Of a stretch of 64,000 nt of DNA, positions 46,702 through 55,903 are shown in pieces. This DNA comes from JADKAV01 sp041393775 (lineage in GTDB: Bacteria; Actinomycetota; Actinomycetes; S36-B12; UBA10799). Under the pieces are notes generated by a model that saw only the letters and a program-made list of their open reading frames with translations, did no database searches and was not told the origin of the DNA. The first letter of the stretch is position 1; every line of letters starts with the position of its first letter. Made by a program: the position numbers and the translations under genes. Location of the stretch: the NCBI GenBank assembly GCA_041393775.1, contig JAWKJM010000003.1:806001-870000 (forward strand). The letters are read 5' to 3'.

Positions 46702-48114
46702 GTGACCCGGGGTGCGATCAGTTGCGGTTCTGCGTTGACCGCCGATGTGGGGGCGGCTACTCTCGGCGCGGGCGGGAACGCAGTCGATGCAGCGCTGGCA
46801 GCGGCGTTCGCCTCGACGGTCTGTGAACCGGGGGTCGCCAGTATGGGTGGCGGCGGGTTCATGCTGGTGCGCGAACCAGATGGGAGCGCGCGGCTGCTGG
46901 ACTTCTTCACAGCGGTCCCGTCCGGCCCCCCGGGAACGCGCGAGACAGTGACCGTGGTGTACTCGGGTGCCTCCCAGGAGTTCCACGTCGGGAACGCGAC
47001 GGTTGCGGTCCCTGGCTGCCTGGACGGGTTCCTCGCCGCCCACAGGCGCTGGGGGACGCGGCCGCTGGCCGAGGTAGTCGCACCTGCGATCCGGTGCGCG
47101 CGCGACGGGTTCCGACTGGAACCGGCGCAGGCGCATGCGATGGCCCTGATCGAACCGGTCCTCATGCTGACCGCGCCGACGCGGGCCCGGATGGCGCCGC
47201 GGGGGGCTCTCCTGGGTGCCGGCGAGATCTTCCAGGACGCTGAACTCGCCGCTTTCCTGTCCCGGGTTGCCCACGGCGACGTGACCGGTGTCGCGGACCT
47301 GGTGGATGACTTCGCACGACTCATGCCCGAGGGCCCGGTCACCGCGGCCGATCTGGCTGCCTACGAAGTCATCGACCGCGACCCGCTGATCTCACCGATC
47401 CGTTCGGGCACGATCACGACGAACCCCCTGCCATCACTGGGCGGGTCGATCGTGGCCCACGTCCTGCACGACCTGGCCGACCAAGCCCATCCGCAACCGC
47501 CAGCCATCGCCGAAGCCCTGGTCGAGACGACCGCCTGGCTGAAGGCTGAGGTGACCGGGTCGGTCGCCACGACGGGCACGACCCACATCAGCGTGGTCGA
47601 CACCGGCGGCTTGAGCGCCGCCTTGACCCTGTCGAACGGTGTCGGCGGTGGTGTCATCCTGCCCGGCACGGGGGTCCACTTGAACAACATGATGGGTGAG
47701 GACGACCTGCATCCGCAGGGCGCCCATTCCGCAGTGGCAGGACATCGGATCCGCTCGATGATGGCGCCCAGCATCGTCGAGTTCGACGACAGCATGCTGG
47801 TCCTCGGCGCCGGCGGCAGCGAGCGGATCCGCAGCGCCCTGACCAGGGTGATCACGTTGCTGGTTGCCGGTGACGCCGACCTGGCCGGAGCAGTGGAGGC
47901 ACCGCGCGTCCACGTCGACAACCATGGCCTGATCCAGGTGGAGCCCGGTCTGTCTGAGACTCAGATACAGGCATTGGCCGAGCGCGGTGAGATCAGCATC
48001 TGGCCGGACAGGCACTTCTACTTCGGCGGCGTCAACGCGGTGCAGGTGATGCCCGGCGGAGCACTTGTGGCGCACGCGGATCCTCGCCGCGGAGGCGCAG
48101 GCCTGGTGGTCTGA
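46702..48114 (+). CDS. Gamma-glutamyltransferase family protein
   Basis: 470-residue Ntn hydrolase proenzyme. GGNAVDAALAAAFASTVCEP and ASMGGGGFMLV at the N-terminus match the large subunit. The cleavage and catalytic Thr lie in TTGTTHISVVD, and LSNGVGGGVILPGTGVHLNNMM, then MAPSIV and LGAGGSERI, complete the small subunit. No signal peptide is visible, so it is likely cytosolic, and it is shorter than typical GGT (about 550). It may cleave gamma-glutamyl compounds or cephalosporin-like amides. A strong terminator follows. Confidence 0.92.
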   Translation: MTRGAISCGSALTADVGAATLGAGGNAVDAALAAAFASTVCEPGVASMGGGGFMLVREPDGSARLLDFFTAVPSGPPGTRETVTVVYSGASQEFHVGNATVAVPGCLDGFLAAHRRWGTRPLAEVVAPAIRCARDGFRLEPAQAHAMALIEPVLMLTAPTRARMAPRGALLGAGEIFQDAELAAFLSRVAHGDVTGVADLVDDFARLMPEGPVTAADLAAYEVIDRDPLISPIRSGTITTNPLPSLGGSIVAHVLHDLADQAHPQPPAIAEALVETTAWLKAEVTGSVATTGTTHISVVDTGGLSAALTLSNGVGGGVILPGTGVHLNNMMGEDDLHPQGAHSAVAGHRIRSMMAPSIVEFDDSMLVLGAGGSERIRSALTRVITLLVAGDADLAGAVEAPRVHVDNHGLIQVEPGLSETQIQALAERGEISIWPDRHFYFGGVNAVQVMPGGALVAHADPRRGGAGLVV

Positions 48115-48122
48115 GGCCCACG

Positions 48123-48164
48123 CGAAACGGGGCGGGACCGTCGTGTCGGTCCCGCCCCGTTTCG
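48123..48164. terminator. Strong bidirectional stem-loop between ggt and the Rpf-like gene
   Basis: Perfect 17-bp stem, CGAAACGGGGCGGGACC and GGTCCCGCCCCGTTTCG, with an 8-nt loop, 8 bp after the ggt stop and 9 bp before the convergent gene's stop. Confidence 0.85.
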
Positions 48165-48173
48165 AGGGTGTGT

Positions 48174-48653
48174 TTAGGCGCAGCCCCAGGGGCCCCAACC
48201 AGAACGCTTCCACAGCCGGTAGGCCATGTGGTCCTGGGCGAACTTGGGAGCCTGGTGCGCGTATGCCGCGTACCGGCCGCCACCGATCCCCCGCCAGGTG
48301 CCTGCGGCGAACTGGTAGGCCCCGTAGTAGCCGTTGCCGGTGTTGATCCGGTAGTTGCCGCCGGACTCGCACTGCCGGACCTTGCGCGGCTTCCAGCCAT
48401 TGGCCCATGCCTTAGCCTTGGCGACCTCGCGCAACTGCTTCTTACCGAGCTTGTAGCGCTTCACGTATTTGAACTGAATCGGGTAAGACGCCCTGCTGCG
48501 GGAGGCGCGCTTCTTCTTGCGGTCATCCTTCTTCTTGGCCATCGCCACGCTGTTCTCCGCGGTGGGGGCAGCCATGGCGGGAACCGCTACGGTCGTGGCA
48601 CCGAGACCGGCGATCGCGAAGGCGGCAACGGGCATCACAAGTGCTTTTCGCAA
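48174..48653 (-). CDS. Secreted Rpf-like transglycosylase-domain protein
   Basis: 159-residue exported protein. I chose TTG at 48653 because AAGGAA precedes it at 6-7 nt and the product then has a full signal peptide (LRKALVMPVAAFAIAGLGAT to AMA-AP). A Lys/Arg-rich linker follows, then a resuscitation-promoting-factor-type domain: VRQCESGGNYRINTGNGYYG with the catalytic Glu in CESGG, then AYQFAAGTWRGIGGGRYAAY and closing WGPWGCA. Such muralytic enzymes help cells leave dormancy. The upstream gap holds several short palindromes but no c-di-AMP riboswitch I could recognise. Confidence 0.9.
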   Translation of the reverse strand: MRKALVMPVAAFAIAGLGATTVAVPAMAAPTAENSVAMAKKKDDRKKKRASRSRASYPIQFKYVKRYKLGKKQLREVAKAKAWANGWKPRKVRQCESGGNYRINTGNGYYGAYQFAAGTWRGIGGGRYAAYAHQAPKFAQDHMAYRLWKRSGWGPWGCA

Positions 48654-48743
48654 AACAATTCCTTGGTCGAACGTCCCCTCGCGCGGCCGGTCCTGCACCG
48701 CGGTCCATGGGCGGGTCAAACGGAGAGCATGGCCTCCGATGTA

Positions 48744-48853
48744 TCGGGGAACTCCCCGACACGACTTCTTGACCATGACATACCCCGTGGGGGTCCATCA
48801 GTAACTGTGATGAAGGCCACGTATACCTGAGCAGGGTATGTGACGAGGGTCAC
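48744..48853. promoter_or_regulatory. Palindromes between the Rpf-like gene and the DrrA-type gene
   Basis: TCGGGG-AACT-CCCCGA (48744-48759), ATACC-N7-GGTAT (48823-48839) and GTGAC-N4-GTCAC (48840-48853). They are candidate operators or leader hairpins in a 308-bp divergent intergenic region. Confidence 0.4.
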
Positions 48854-48948
48854 TGAACCGCCCGGATATCCACAGGCTGCAGCCGGTTGAACGTTCTGGT
48901 CACCCTCCGGCACCCGCAACTGCCGTGGCGGGTGTCTGAGGTTGGCCT

Positions 48949-48954
48949 TATCGT
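48949..48954 (+). promoter_or_regulatory. -10 hexamer TATCGT for the DrrA-type gene (leaderless)
   Basis: TATCGT ends 7 nt before the ATG at 48962. Confidence 0.45.
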
Positions 48955-48961
48955 CAGGCTC

Positions 48962-49948
48962 ATGGCTAATGCGATCGAGGCGCAGGGACTCGTGAAGATC
49001 TACCCTGCCCGTCGCGGATCGTCGGAGGTCCGCGCACTCGACGGGGTGGATCTCGAGGTTCCGGAGGGGACGATCCTGGGTCTGCTGGGTCCCAACGGAG
49101 CCGGTAAGACGACTACGGTGCGGATCCTCACGACGCTGCTGCGACCGGACGCCGGCTCGGCGCGGGTGGCGGGTTTCGATGTCGTCAAGCGGGCCCGGGA
49201 CGTCCGGCGCGCGATCGGGTTGTCGGGCCAGTACGCCGCAGTCGACGAGAACCTCACCGGCTGGGAGAACCTGTACATGTTCGGCCGGCTGTACGAGATG
49301 CCGAAAGCCGAGTCGAAGAGCCGTGCGGACCAGTTGCTCGAGCAGTTCAGCCTCACCGACGCGGGAGGCCGCATCGTCAAGACCTATTCGGGGGGTATGC
49401 GTCGTCGCCTGGATCTCGCCGGTGCTCTGATCGGCCGGCCGAATCTGCTGTTCCTCGACGAACCGACGACCGGGCTCGACCCCCGCAGCCGCCTCGGCAT
49501 GTGGGATGTGATCCGGACCTTGGTGCGGGAGGGCACCACGCTGCTGCTGACCACCCAGTACCTGGAGGAAGCGGACGAACTCGCCGACACCATCGCAGTG
49601 GTCGACACCGGCAAGATCATCGCTCAGGGCACAGCCGATGAACTGAAGGCGCAGGTCGGGGGTGAACGCATCGAGGTCGTGGTCAAGGACCGGGCAGTCG
49701 TGACACAGGCACGGGACCTGCTTGCCGGGATCTGCAGCGGCGAGGTCGATCTCGACCACCACACACGCAGATTGACGGCCGCTTCCACGGGCGGCGCCCA
49801 ACAGCTCGTGGAGGTTGTACGCACGCTCGGTGATGCTGACATCGACATCGATGACGTGGCCCTGCGCCGGCCCACCCTCGACGACGTGTTCTTGTCACTG
49901 ACGGGCCATCACAGCGTGGAGGCCGATACCGAGGGGAGCAGCGCATGA
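48962..49948 (+). CDS. DrrA-type ABC exporter ATP-binding protein
   Basis: 328-residue ATPase: Walker A GPNGAGKTTT, Q-loop region LSGQYAAVDENLTGWENL (typical of daunorubicin-resistance DrrA), signature YSGGMRRRLDLAG, Walker B LLFLDEPTTGLDP, H-loop TTQYLEEADELAD. The C-terminal extension ends RRPTLDDVFLSLTG, another DrrA feature. It overlaps its permease gene by ATGA. Substrates in the family are drugs and lipids; here it is unknown. Confidence 0.95.
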   Translation: MANAIEAQGLVKIYPARRGSSEVRALDGVDLEVPEGTILGLLGPNGAGKTTTVRILTTLLRPDAGSARVAGFDVVKRARDVRRAIGLSGQYAAVDENLTGWENLYMFGRLYEMPKAESKSRADQLLEQFSLTDAGGRIVKTYSGGMRRRLDLAGALIGRPNLLFLDEPTTGLDPRSRLGMWDVIRTLVREGTTLLLTTQYLEEADELADTIAVVDTGKIIAQGTADELKAQVGGERIEVVVKDRAVVTQARDLLAGICSGEVDLDHHTRRLTAASTGGAQQLVEVVRTLGDADIDIDDVALRRPTLDDVFLSLTGHHSVEADTEGSSA

Positions 49949-50745
49949 GCACGCTGGAGACGGGACCGCTGTCCGATGCGCTGGTGATCATGTGGCGCAA
50001 TCTCAAGCGGATTCCACGGATCCCCGAGTTGGCGATCTTCGCGATCCTGCAGTCGATCATGTTCGTCCTGCTCTTCGCGTTCGTGTTCGGAGGGGCGATC
50101 CCGCTGCCCGGTGGTGGGAACTACCGGGAGTTCCTGATGCCGGGAATCTTCGCCCAGACCATCGCGTTCGCGTCGGCGACGACTGCGATCGGGATGGCTG
50201 AGGACATGAGCAAGGGGTTGATCGACCGCTTCCGGTCGCTGCCGATGGCACGCTCCGCGGTGCTGGCCGGACGCACGGTGGCCGACACGATCTACCAGGC
50301 GGGCATTCTGGTCGTACTGATGGTGGCCGGATTCGTCGTGGGCTGGCGGGTGAACAACGGACTGGCGAGTTTCCTGCTCGCGGTGGTGCTGCTGCTGGCC
50401 TTCGCCCATGTGATGGCCTGGATCGGGATCTGGATCGGGCTGTCGGTGCCCAACACGGAGACTGCTCAGCAACTCACGTTCGTGACGATCTTCCCGCTGA
50501 CCTTCGTGTCCAACGTGTTCGTCCCGCCGGCGTCGCTGCCGGCGATCCTGCAGCCCATCGCGGAATGGAACCCGGTGAGCACGCTCACGGCGGCCACCCG
50601 GGAACTGTTCGGCAATCCCAACCCGTATGTGGGAAGCGGCTTCCCCAGCCAGTACCCGATCCTCGTCACGATCGGGTGGATGATTGGGTTGGTAGTCATC
50701 TTCGCGCCCATGGCGATCCGCAAGTACCGCAACGCCAGCAAGTAG
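49945..50745 (+). CDS. DrrB-type ABC-2 permease
   Basis: 266-residue membrane protein with six hydrophobic segments. The pattern LEIAIFAILQSIMFVLLFAF-like segment near residue 30 and the ABC-2 signature region (ATAIGMAEDMSKGLIDRFRS, then LPMARSAVLAGRT) are typical. TFVSNVFVPPASLP and QYPILVTIGWM follow. ATGA overlap with the ATPase gene gives a two-gene exporter operon. The 128 bp after the stop hold nothing that I can name. Confidence 0.93.
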   Translation: MSTLETGPLSDALVIMWRNLKRIPRIPELAIFAILQSIMFVLLFAFVFGGAIPLPGGGNYREFLMPGIFAQTIAFASATTAIGMAEDMSKGLIDRFRSLPMARSAVLAGRTVADTIYQAGILVVLMVAGFVVGWRVNNGLASFLLAVVLLLAFAHVMAWIGIWIGLSVPNTETAQQLTFVTIFPLTFVSNVFVPPASLPAILQPIAEWNPVSTLTAATRELFGNPNPYVGSGFPSQYPILVTIGWMIGLVVIFAPMAIRKYRNASK

Positions 50746-50873
50746 GGCCAGGGGCTGCGGCCTACAGGGGCCCAACGACCTGCGACCGATGTACCTCAGG
50801 TGGACGGCCCATCCCAGGAGGTCGGCCGGGCCCGCGGCACGAATGTCGGGCGCGCCCTGTGCCGGTGGCTCTG

Positions 50874-53012
50874 TCAGGCCAGACCGGAGGAACCTGACTG
50901 CCCCATCTTGGCGTTGAGGTATTCGATGAGTCGGCTCGACGCCTCGTCCGCGGCGGGGATGTCGCGCAGGTCGAGGTTCACCGCGTCCTGGCCCCACGAG
51001 TTGATGGTGTCGCGCAGTTGCCGCAGCGCCTTCTCGCCGGTGCGCGCGATCAGGCGCTTCTCGGCCCAGTCCTGTTCCCGCCGGCGCAGCGCGGACTCGA
51101 TCCGGTCCTGCTGGTCGGTGGTCGCCGGCAGGCCGTAGGTCTTCTCGATCGCCTCCCGCATGTCGATGCGGTAGTCGTGGCCCAGAAGCCGGAATTCGCC
51201 CGGCTTGGAGTCCATTCCGTTGACCAAGTCCACCAGGGCGATCACGAAACTGATCACCGGCCGGAAGAGGATCTCGCGCGGCACCTTCGGCGGCCGGGTC
51301 TCCGGCGGCCCGAACCACCACGGCCGTCGTACCGCCATCTCGTAGGAGAACTTGTTGATCGGGTCGTCGTGGTGGTTGATCATCACGTGCTGCCGCGGTC
51401 CGGGCCGGATCTCACCAGCGCGGGCGACGTTGGACAGGCGGCCGTCCTCGGACATCTCGTCGCTGTCCTGCAGCCATTGCTTCCACAAGCGACTGCGGAA
51501 GGGGACGCCGCAGAACAGGCCGGCTTCCAGACCGAGTCCATCGAACCTGGGGACGCCTTCTGCACCGCCGACATCTGCGGCCACCTGTGCGCCGAGACTC
51601 TCGCCGAACTGCACCACACGGGGGCGGTTCGGCGGCGCCAATTCGTCGAGCCGACGCACGACGGCTTCAATGACCGCGGTCTGCAACTCCACGCCCTCGC
51701 TGGTCTTGTTGAGCGCCAACGCGCTGGGAACGTACGCGTACTGGGGCACGACCACTGCGCAATCACCGCGGCTGAGGTACTCGAGGGCTTCAGCCATCAC
51801 GTAGTTCACGTAACCGACGCCGGTCGGTGATGCGATGCAGATGATCCCGCGCTCCAGCCCTCCGGTCGCCGCCAATTCGCGCACCGCCAACCGCGCGCGC
51901 TCCTCGATCGAGCCCTCCCGCGGAATCACCACCCGGACCGGTTCTTCCGCCTGACCGCCCATGACGCCGGTGATCTCGTCCGGACTCAGCCGCATGAGCA
52001 CGAATCGCCGCCCCTCCTTGCCGATGGCGTCGAACGCGATCTCACTTCTGGGTCCGCACGACACGTACCGTGACGTCGGGTCGTCCCGGTAGGCCGGCTC
52101 CAGCACCTCGGACTTCTTCTGCGTCTGGTTTCGCACCTGTCGTAGTGCCACGACCCCCAAGCCGGCCAATCCGGTGAACATGACGCCGTGTCCGACGAAG
52201 TCGCTGAACTCCTTGAGGTCCTGCCCTGCCAGCGCATTGACGGCTCGGGCGGTCAGGCGGGCACCGGCCTGCTCCGTGACGGCCAGGGCGGCCAGTCCAG
52301 CGGTGGAGCCCACCACTGTGGCACCAGCCACAGCGGCGGTGCGTGCGCGTACCGCTACGGCGGTCCCGGCCTTGGCCTTCTTGACCGCAGGCGTCGGCGG
52401 ATCCTCGTCGTGGTAGCGGTGGGCTCTGTGCAGCCGGCGCGTCAGTGTGCCGCTGGCCATGAGCGTGCCCATCGCCAGGTCGAGGCCGAGGGTGGTGAAC
52501 GGGGTGCGCCGCCGGCCGAACACCTCGTGGGCCAGAAGGTCGCTGACCGTGACCAATCCGCCGGCCAGACCCGCGACGGACAGCAACTTGACCTCAGACC
52601 ATTCGATCCCCTCGATGAGGCTGTCGCCACTGCGCGGCCGCAGCGCCACCTCCGCGAATTTGCCGCCTGCAGCGGTCGTCGAAGCCGCCACCAGTTTGGC
52701 TTTCGCGCCGGGCCGGGACCCGGGAGTGCCTGCGGCGACGCTGGAAACCGTGGCCCAGGTGGTGGTGCCCAGTGCGTAGTACGACGCGACGCTGACGCCG
52801 GTGATGGCGGCCTGCTGGACCGGCGTCCGGGGCAGGATCCCGCGCGAGAAACTCGCCGCGCCGGCCCAGGCCGCGGTGATGATCCCCGCTCGCACGGCTT
52901 GGTCGGTGGTGAAGTAGCGCAGCAGCCCGCTGGCCACAGTTCTGCCCAGACCCATGGGCTCATTGTGTCGGTCCTCGCTCAGGATCGCCGTATTTGGCGA
53001 GGTGGTACTCAT
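50874..53012 (-). CDS. Alpha/beta-hydrolase family membrane protein (Abhydrolase_9 type)
   Basis: About 712 residues. The first third is hydrophobic and Ala/Gly-rich with several possible membrane segments (TGLAGLGVVALRQV and others); the rest is a hydrolase domain. A nucleophile elbow GESLGAQVAADVGG (GxSxG) is present, with GIICIASPTGVGYVNYVMAE before it and HVMINHHDDPINKF near the end with possible Asp/His. This matches the mycobacterial-type Abhydrolase_9 family of unknown substrate. Start is uncertain: ATG at 53012, 53036 or 52955. Confidence 0.82.
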   Translation of the reverse strand: MSTTSPNTAILSEDRHNEPMGLGRTVASGLLRYFTTDQAVRAGIITAAWAGAASFSRGILPRTPVQQAAITGVSVASYYALGTTTWATVSSVAAGTPGSRPGAKAKLVAASTTAAGGKFAEVALRPRSGDSLIEGIEWSEVKLLSVAGLAGGLVTVSDLLAHEVFGRRRTPFTTLGLDLAMGTLMASGTLTRRLHRAHRYHDEDPPTPAVKKAKAGTAVAVRARTAAVAGATVVGSTAGLAALAVTEQAGARLTARAVNALAGQDLKEFSDFVGHGVMFTGLAGLGVVALRQVRNQTQKKSEVLEPAYRDDPTSRYVSCGPRSEIAFDAIGKEGRRFVLMRLSPDEITGVMGGQAEEPVRVVIPREGSIEERARLAVRELAATGGLERGIICIASPTGVGYVNYVMAEALEYLSRGDCAVVVPQYAYVPSALALNKTSEGVELQTAVIEAVVRRLDELAPPNRPRVVQFGESLGAQVAADVGGAEGVPRFDGLGLEAGLFCGVPFRSRLWKQWLQDSDEMSEDGRLSNVARAGEIRPGPRQHVMINHHDDPINKFSYEMAVRRPWWFGPPETRPPKVPREILFRPVISFVIALVDLVNGMDSKPGEFRLLGHDYRIDMREAIEKTYGLPATTDQQDRIESALRRREQDWAEKRLIARTGEKALRQLRDTINSWGQDAVNLDLRDIPAADEASSRLIEYLNAKMGQSGSSGLA

Positions 53013-53060
53013 CCCGCCCCGGTTCCGGGTGGTCATCCGCGGCGTTGAGGCGGCAAGATG

Positions 53061-53238
53061 TCGCTCGCGTTAGTGGTCCATGGCCGTGGCCGGCCGCCCG
53101 TTCAGGCGGGAAAACGCCCGGCAGAGATCGCCCGCGTTAGAGAACGTGCACGAGGTTAGAGAAGCCACACGTGTGTTCTCTAACCTCGTGCACGACCTCT
53201 AACCTCGTGACCAACTCCCGCGGCTACCGAATACACGC
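53061..53238. repeat. Family B composite repeat, copy 5
   Basis: The GGCCGTGGCCGGCCGCCCG module, then the GTTAGAGA array, then an AACTCCCGCGGCTACCGA end module. Unlike other copies it lies between two divergent genes. Confidence 0.8.
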
Positions 53239-53249
53239 GCCGCCTCCCG

Positions 53250-53352
53250 GGTTCGCGTTAGGGTTCTGGGTTCCGGTTAGGCCTTTTGCGTGGCATTGGG
53301 CCGAACGCGAACCGCTGGGCCGAACGCGAACGGCGGGACCGAACGCGAACCC
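53250..53352. repeat. Family F: 19-bp-periodic inverted word array
   Basis: Two words GTTCGCGTTAGG and GTTCCGGTTAGG start at 53251 and 53270 (19 bp apart). Three reverse-type words CCGAACGCGAAC start at 53301, 53320 and 53339, again exactly 19 bp apart. It abuts family B copy 5. Confidence 0.8.
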
Positions 53353-53395
53353 GCTCCGCCATGCCACTGACGCACCGGAACGCAGGGGCTGTGTA

Positions 53396-54148
53396 ATGAG
53401 AGCCATGGCTGGATACCGGGTCACGGCGCTGCTGGTCGGCGCGCTGCTCGTGCTCACCGGCTGCAGCGCTGATCAGCAGACCCCTTCGCCTGCGCCCACT
53501 GGAATGAATCCGGCCGAGTCCGCGACGCCGGTGCCTGCGGCCACCGAGAGTGCCGAACCTCGTGCGGACGCCGAGATCCGCCGGATCCCGGACGAGCAGT
53601 GGTCGGCCATGCGAGCAGCGGGAGTCGTACGCCCCGGATGCCCCGCCACCCGCGAGGACCTGCGCCGGGTCGAGGTCAACTTCCACACCTTCGGCGGCGG
53701 GGTGCGCCGGGGGGTGCTGGTGGTCAACGTCGATGTCTCCGACGACGTAGCCGCGATCTTCACCCAGATCTTCAAGAGCGGCTTCCCGATCCGCTCGATG
53801 CGCCCGATCGAGAAGTTCGACGGCGACGACAACGCCAGTATGGCTGCGGACAACACCTCCGCGTACAACTGCCGTTCGGCAGCTCAGGCCAATTCGAACC
53901 CCGCGGACTCACCCCATGCCAACGGCCGAGCCGTGGACATCAACCCGCGCGAGAACCCGTGGCTGGATCCGCGCTGCGATTGCTTCATGCCCACGGCCGA
54001 ACACGCGGCGCGCACGCCCGGCAAGGGCAAGATCCTCGAAGGCGGTCGCGTGTGGCGGGCCTTCACCCAACGGGGCTGGATCTGGCAGGACATCGCCACG
54101 CCGGACTACCAGCACTTCGACACCGGCTACCCGTCACGGCCGCGTTGA
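53396..54148 (+). CDS. M15-family metallopeptidase lipoprotein
   Basis: 250-residue lipoprotein: signal segment YRVTALLVGALLVLTGC with lipobox LTGC, then a Pro/Thr/Glu-rich linker to residue 60. The catalytic domain has the M15 zinc motif SPHANGRAVDINP (H and D) and the second His in DYQHFDTG. VNFHTFGGGVRRGVLVVN and PIEKFDGDDNASMAADNTSA match the D-Ala-D-Ala carboxypeptidase-like M15C group, which trims peptidoglycan peptides. ATG at 53396 or 53405 is the start. Confidence 0.92.
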   Translation: MRAMAGYRVTALLVGALLVLTGCSADQQTPSPAPTGMNPAESATPVPAATESAEPRADAEIRRIPDEQWSAMRAAGVVRPGCPATREDLRRVEVNFHTFGGGVRRGVLVVNVDVSDDVAAIFTQIFKSGFPIRSMRPIEKFDGDDNASMAADNTSAYNCRSAAQANSNPADSPHANGRAVDINPRENPWLDPRCDCFMPTAEHAARTPGKGKILEGGRVWRAFTQRGWIWQDIATPDYQHFDTGYPSRPR

Positions 54149-54188
54149 TCAGGCGGGCCGCACCGGCTCAGTGCGGTCCGGCCCGTAC

Positions 54189-55484
54189 CTACTCGACGAT
54201 CGCCCACCCGTGCGCGGGTAGTTCGACCGCCTCACCATTCAGAGTCGCGTCACCGGCCAGGAGTTTCGTCGCGCCGGGGACGGCCAGCGTGACCGGCGCG
54301 TCGGAGACGCTCAGGGCGGTCTTCAGCCAGTGGCCCTCGGCGCTGGCGGTGTACACAAGGCACTGATCGGACTTGTTGTCGGTGTGGACGCGGGCCCGAT
54401 GCAGCCACGGGTGCCGTCGCCGGACGCCGATGATTTCTTGGTGCAGGCGATACGTCGGCCAGCCGAATGCGGCGAGTTCGCCGGGACTGTCCGGGAACTC
54501 CGGGCGGATCTCGTCGTCGCCGCCGTAGCGCTCCTCCTTGAGGCCCCGGAACGCCTGCTCGTCGCCGTAGTAGATCGAGGGGGTCCCGCCCACGGTCATG
54601 AGGATCGCCAGCGCATGGCCAACGTGGCGTTCGTCCTGAAGCCTGGACGCTATCCGCGTGACATCGTGATTGCTGATGAACGTCAGCGGGGAGAAGACGT
54701 CCAGGAACTCGTCGTGGCGCTGTAGCGACCAGGCCAACTCGTGGAAGTTGGCGTCGTTCATCGAACTCCAGATCGCCTTCCACAGTTCGTATTGAGTGAC
54801 CGCGTCCATACCGCCCTCTCGCACGAAGGACACGTAATCACCGTGGATGACCTCGCCGACGATGTAGGCGTGCGGATGCCGGGCGTGGACCTGTGGCAGC
54901 ACTTTCGACCAGAACTCGATCGGCACCGAATAGGCCGCGTCCAGCCTCCAGCCGTCGATGCCCCGGTCGAGCCAGTGGCACATCACATCCACGACGAAAT
55001 CCACGACAAGCTGCTCGAAGTGGTTCAGCGTCACCAATTGCCGATGCCCCTCGAAGTGCTCGTACTCCACGCGTCCGTCGTCCTGCGGGTAGAGGTGGAA
55101 CCAGCGCCGACTTGTCTCGTCGCCGGCGAGCGCCTGCTGGAACCGCGGGAACTGGTCGCCCACGTGGTTGAACACGCCGTCGAGCATCACCTTGATCCCG
55201 CGCTCGTGTGCCTCGTCGATCACCCTCAGCAGATCCTGCTCGGTGCCCAATCTGGTGTCGATTGAGTAATAGTCGGTGGTCTCGTAACCGTGGGCCTGCG
55301 AGGCGAAGACCGGACCGAGGGCAAGACCGGAGGCTCCGAGATCGATCAGGTAGTCCAGCCAGCCGATGAGCCGAGGCAGGCGGTGCTCGGCAGGCGCCCC
55401 TTCGGGCAGCGCCTCCAGTTCCGCGCCCACGAAACCGAGCGGGAAGACCTGCCACCAGATCGCGTGCTCGATCCAGTCGGTCAT
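54189..55484 (-). CDS. GH13 alpha-amylase family glycosidase
   Basis: 431-residue TIM-barrel hydrolase. The four conserved regions are DGVFNHVG, GWRLDAAYS (catalytic Asp), YIVGEVIHG (acid/base Glu) and FISNHDVTRIA. A C-terminal beta domain follows. No signal peptide is present, so it acts inside the cell on maltodextrins, trehalose or glycogen breakdown products; the length resembles the short cytosolic GH13 group. A TACCGT hexamer 6 nt before the ATG (55491-55496 on the minus strand) points to a leaderless message. Confidence 0.93.
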   Translation of the reverse strand: MTDWIEHAIWWQVFPLGFVGAELEALPEGAPAEHRLPRLIGWLDYLIDLGASGLALGPVFASQAHGYETTDYYSIDTRLGTEQDLLRVIDEAHERGIKVMLDGVFNHVGDQFPRFQQALAGDETSRRWFHLYPQDDGRVEYEHFEGHRQLVTLNHFEQLVVDFVVDVMCHWLDRGIDGWRLDAAYSVPIEFWSKVLPQVHARHPHAYIVGEVIHGDYVSFVREGGMDAVTQYELWKAIWSSMNDANFHELAWSLQRHDEFLDVFSPLTFISNHDVTRIASRLQDERHVGHALAILMTVGGTPSIYYGDEQAFRGLKEERYGGDDEIRPEFPDSPGELAAFGWPTYRLHQEIIGVRRRHPWLHRARVHTDNKSDQCLVYTASAEGHWLKTALSVSDAPVTLAVPGATKLLAGDATLNGEAVELPAHGWAIVE

Positions 55485-55595
55485 GCTGCCACGGTAGCCG
55501 GGTTGTGCCCACCGAGGACAGTGTCAGGGTCAGGGGACCGATCTTGCCGGGCACATGCCTACATCCTTCCCGGTTCTGTGCGGTCGATCTGCCGG

Positions 55596-55841
55596 GTGAC
55601 GGAAGCGCGGCGGACGACCAAGGAAGCCAAGGTGAAGGTCAGGTTCACCTCTGAACCGGGCGCCGTCTTCAAGTGCAAGATCGACAAGAAGAAGTACAAG
55701 TCCTGCAAGTCGCCGGTGAAGTTCAAGGCGAAGTCGAAACTGGGCAAGGGCAAGAAGCACAAGATCTACGTCGTGGCCACCGACTCGGCGGGCAATGCCT
55801 CGACGCCGGCCACGGTTAAGTTCAAGGTGGTTCGTCGGTGA
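55596..55841 (+). CDS. Orphan Ig-like surface domain, probably a gene remnant
   Basis: 81 codons from a GTG to TGA. The product VKVRFTSEPGAVFKCKIDKK, then YKSCKSPVKFKAKSKLGKGK and HKIYVVATDSAGNASTPATV with ending KFKVVRR, is one bacterial Ig-like domain of the kind repeated in large surface proteins (xxFECSLDGGxFxPCxSPVxxxxL...ATDxAGNxD). No signal peptide or sorting signal is present, and the frame upstream is the antisense of the GH13 gene. It looks like the 3' end of a lost larger gene; alternatively it is a small functional protein. Confidence 0.55.
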   Translation: MTEARRTTKEAKVKVRFTSEPGAVFKCKIDKKKYKSCKSPVKFKAKSKLGKGKKHKIYVVATDSAGNASTPATVKFKVVRR

Positions 55842-55844
55842 ACC

Positions 55845-55891
55845 GACTTTGGGCACGACGCGTCAGCTACTGACGTGATGTGCCCAAAGTC
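55845..55891. terminator. Bidirectional terminator-like hairpin
   Basis: Outer arms GACTTTGGGCAC (55845-55856) and GTGCCCAAAGTC (55880-55891), with an inner stem CGTCAG-CTA-CTGACG. It lies between the convergent Ig-like and TetR genes. Both ends carry a T/A run within the stem. Confidence 0.7.
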
Positions 55892-55903
55892 CCCCCGGAT
55901 TCC

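Noticed and set aside
48654..48880. A c-di-AMP (ydaO-type) riboswitch before the Rpf-like gene
   Set aside because: Such switches often precede rpf genes in actinobacteria, but I could not find the conserved core on the minus strand; only short palindromes are present.
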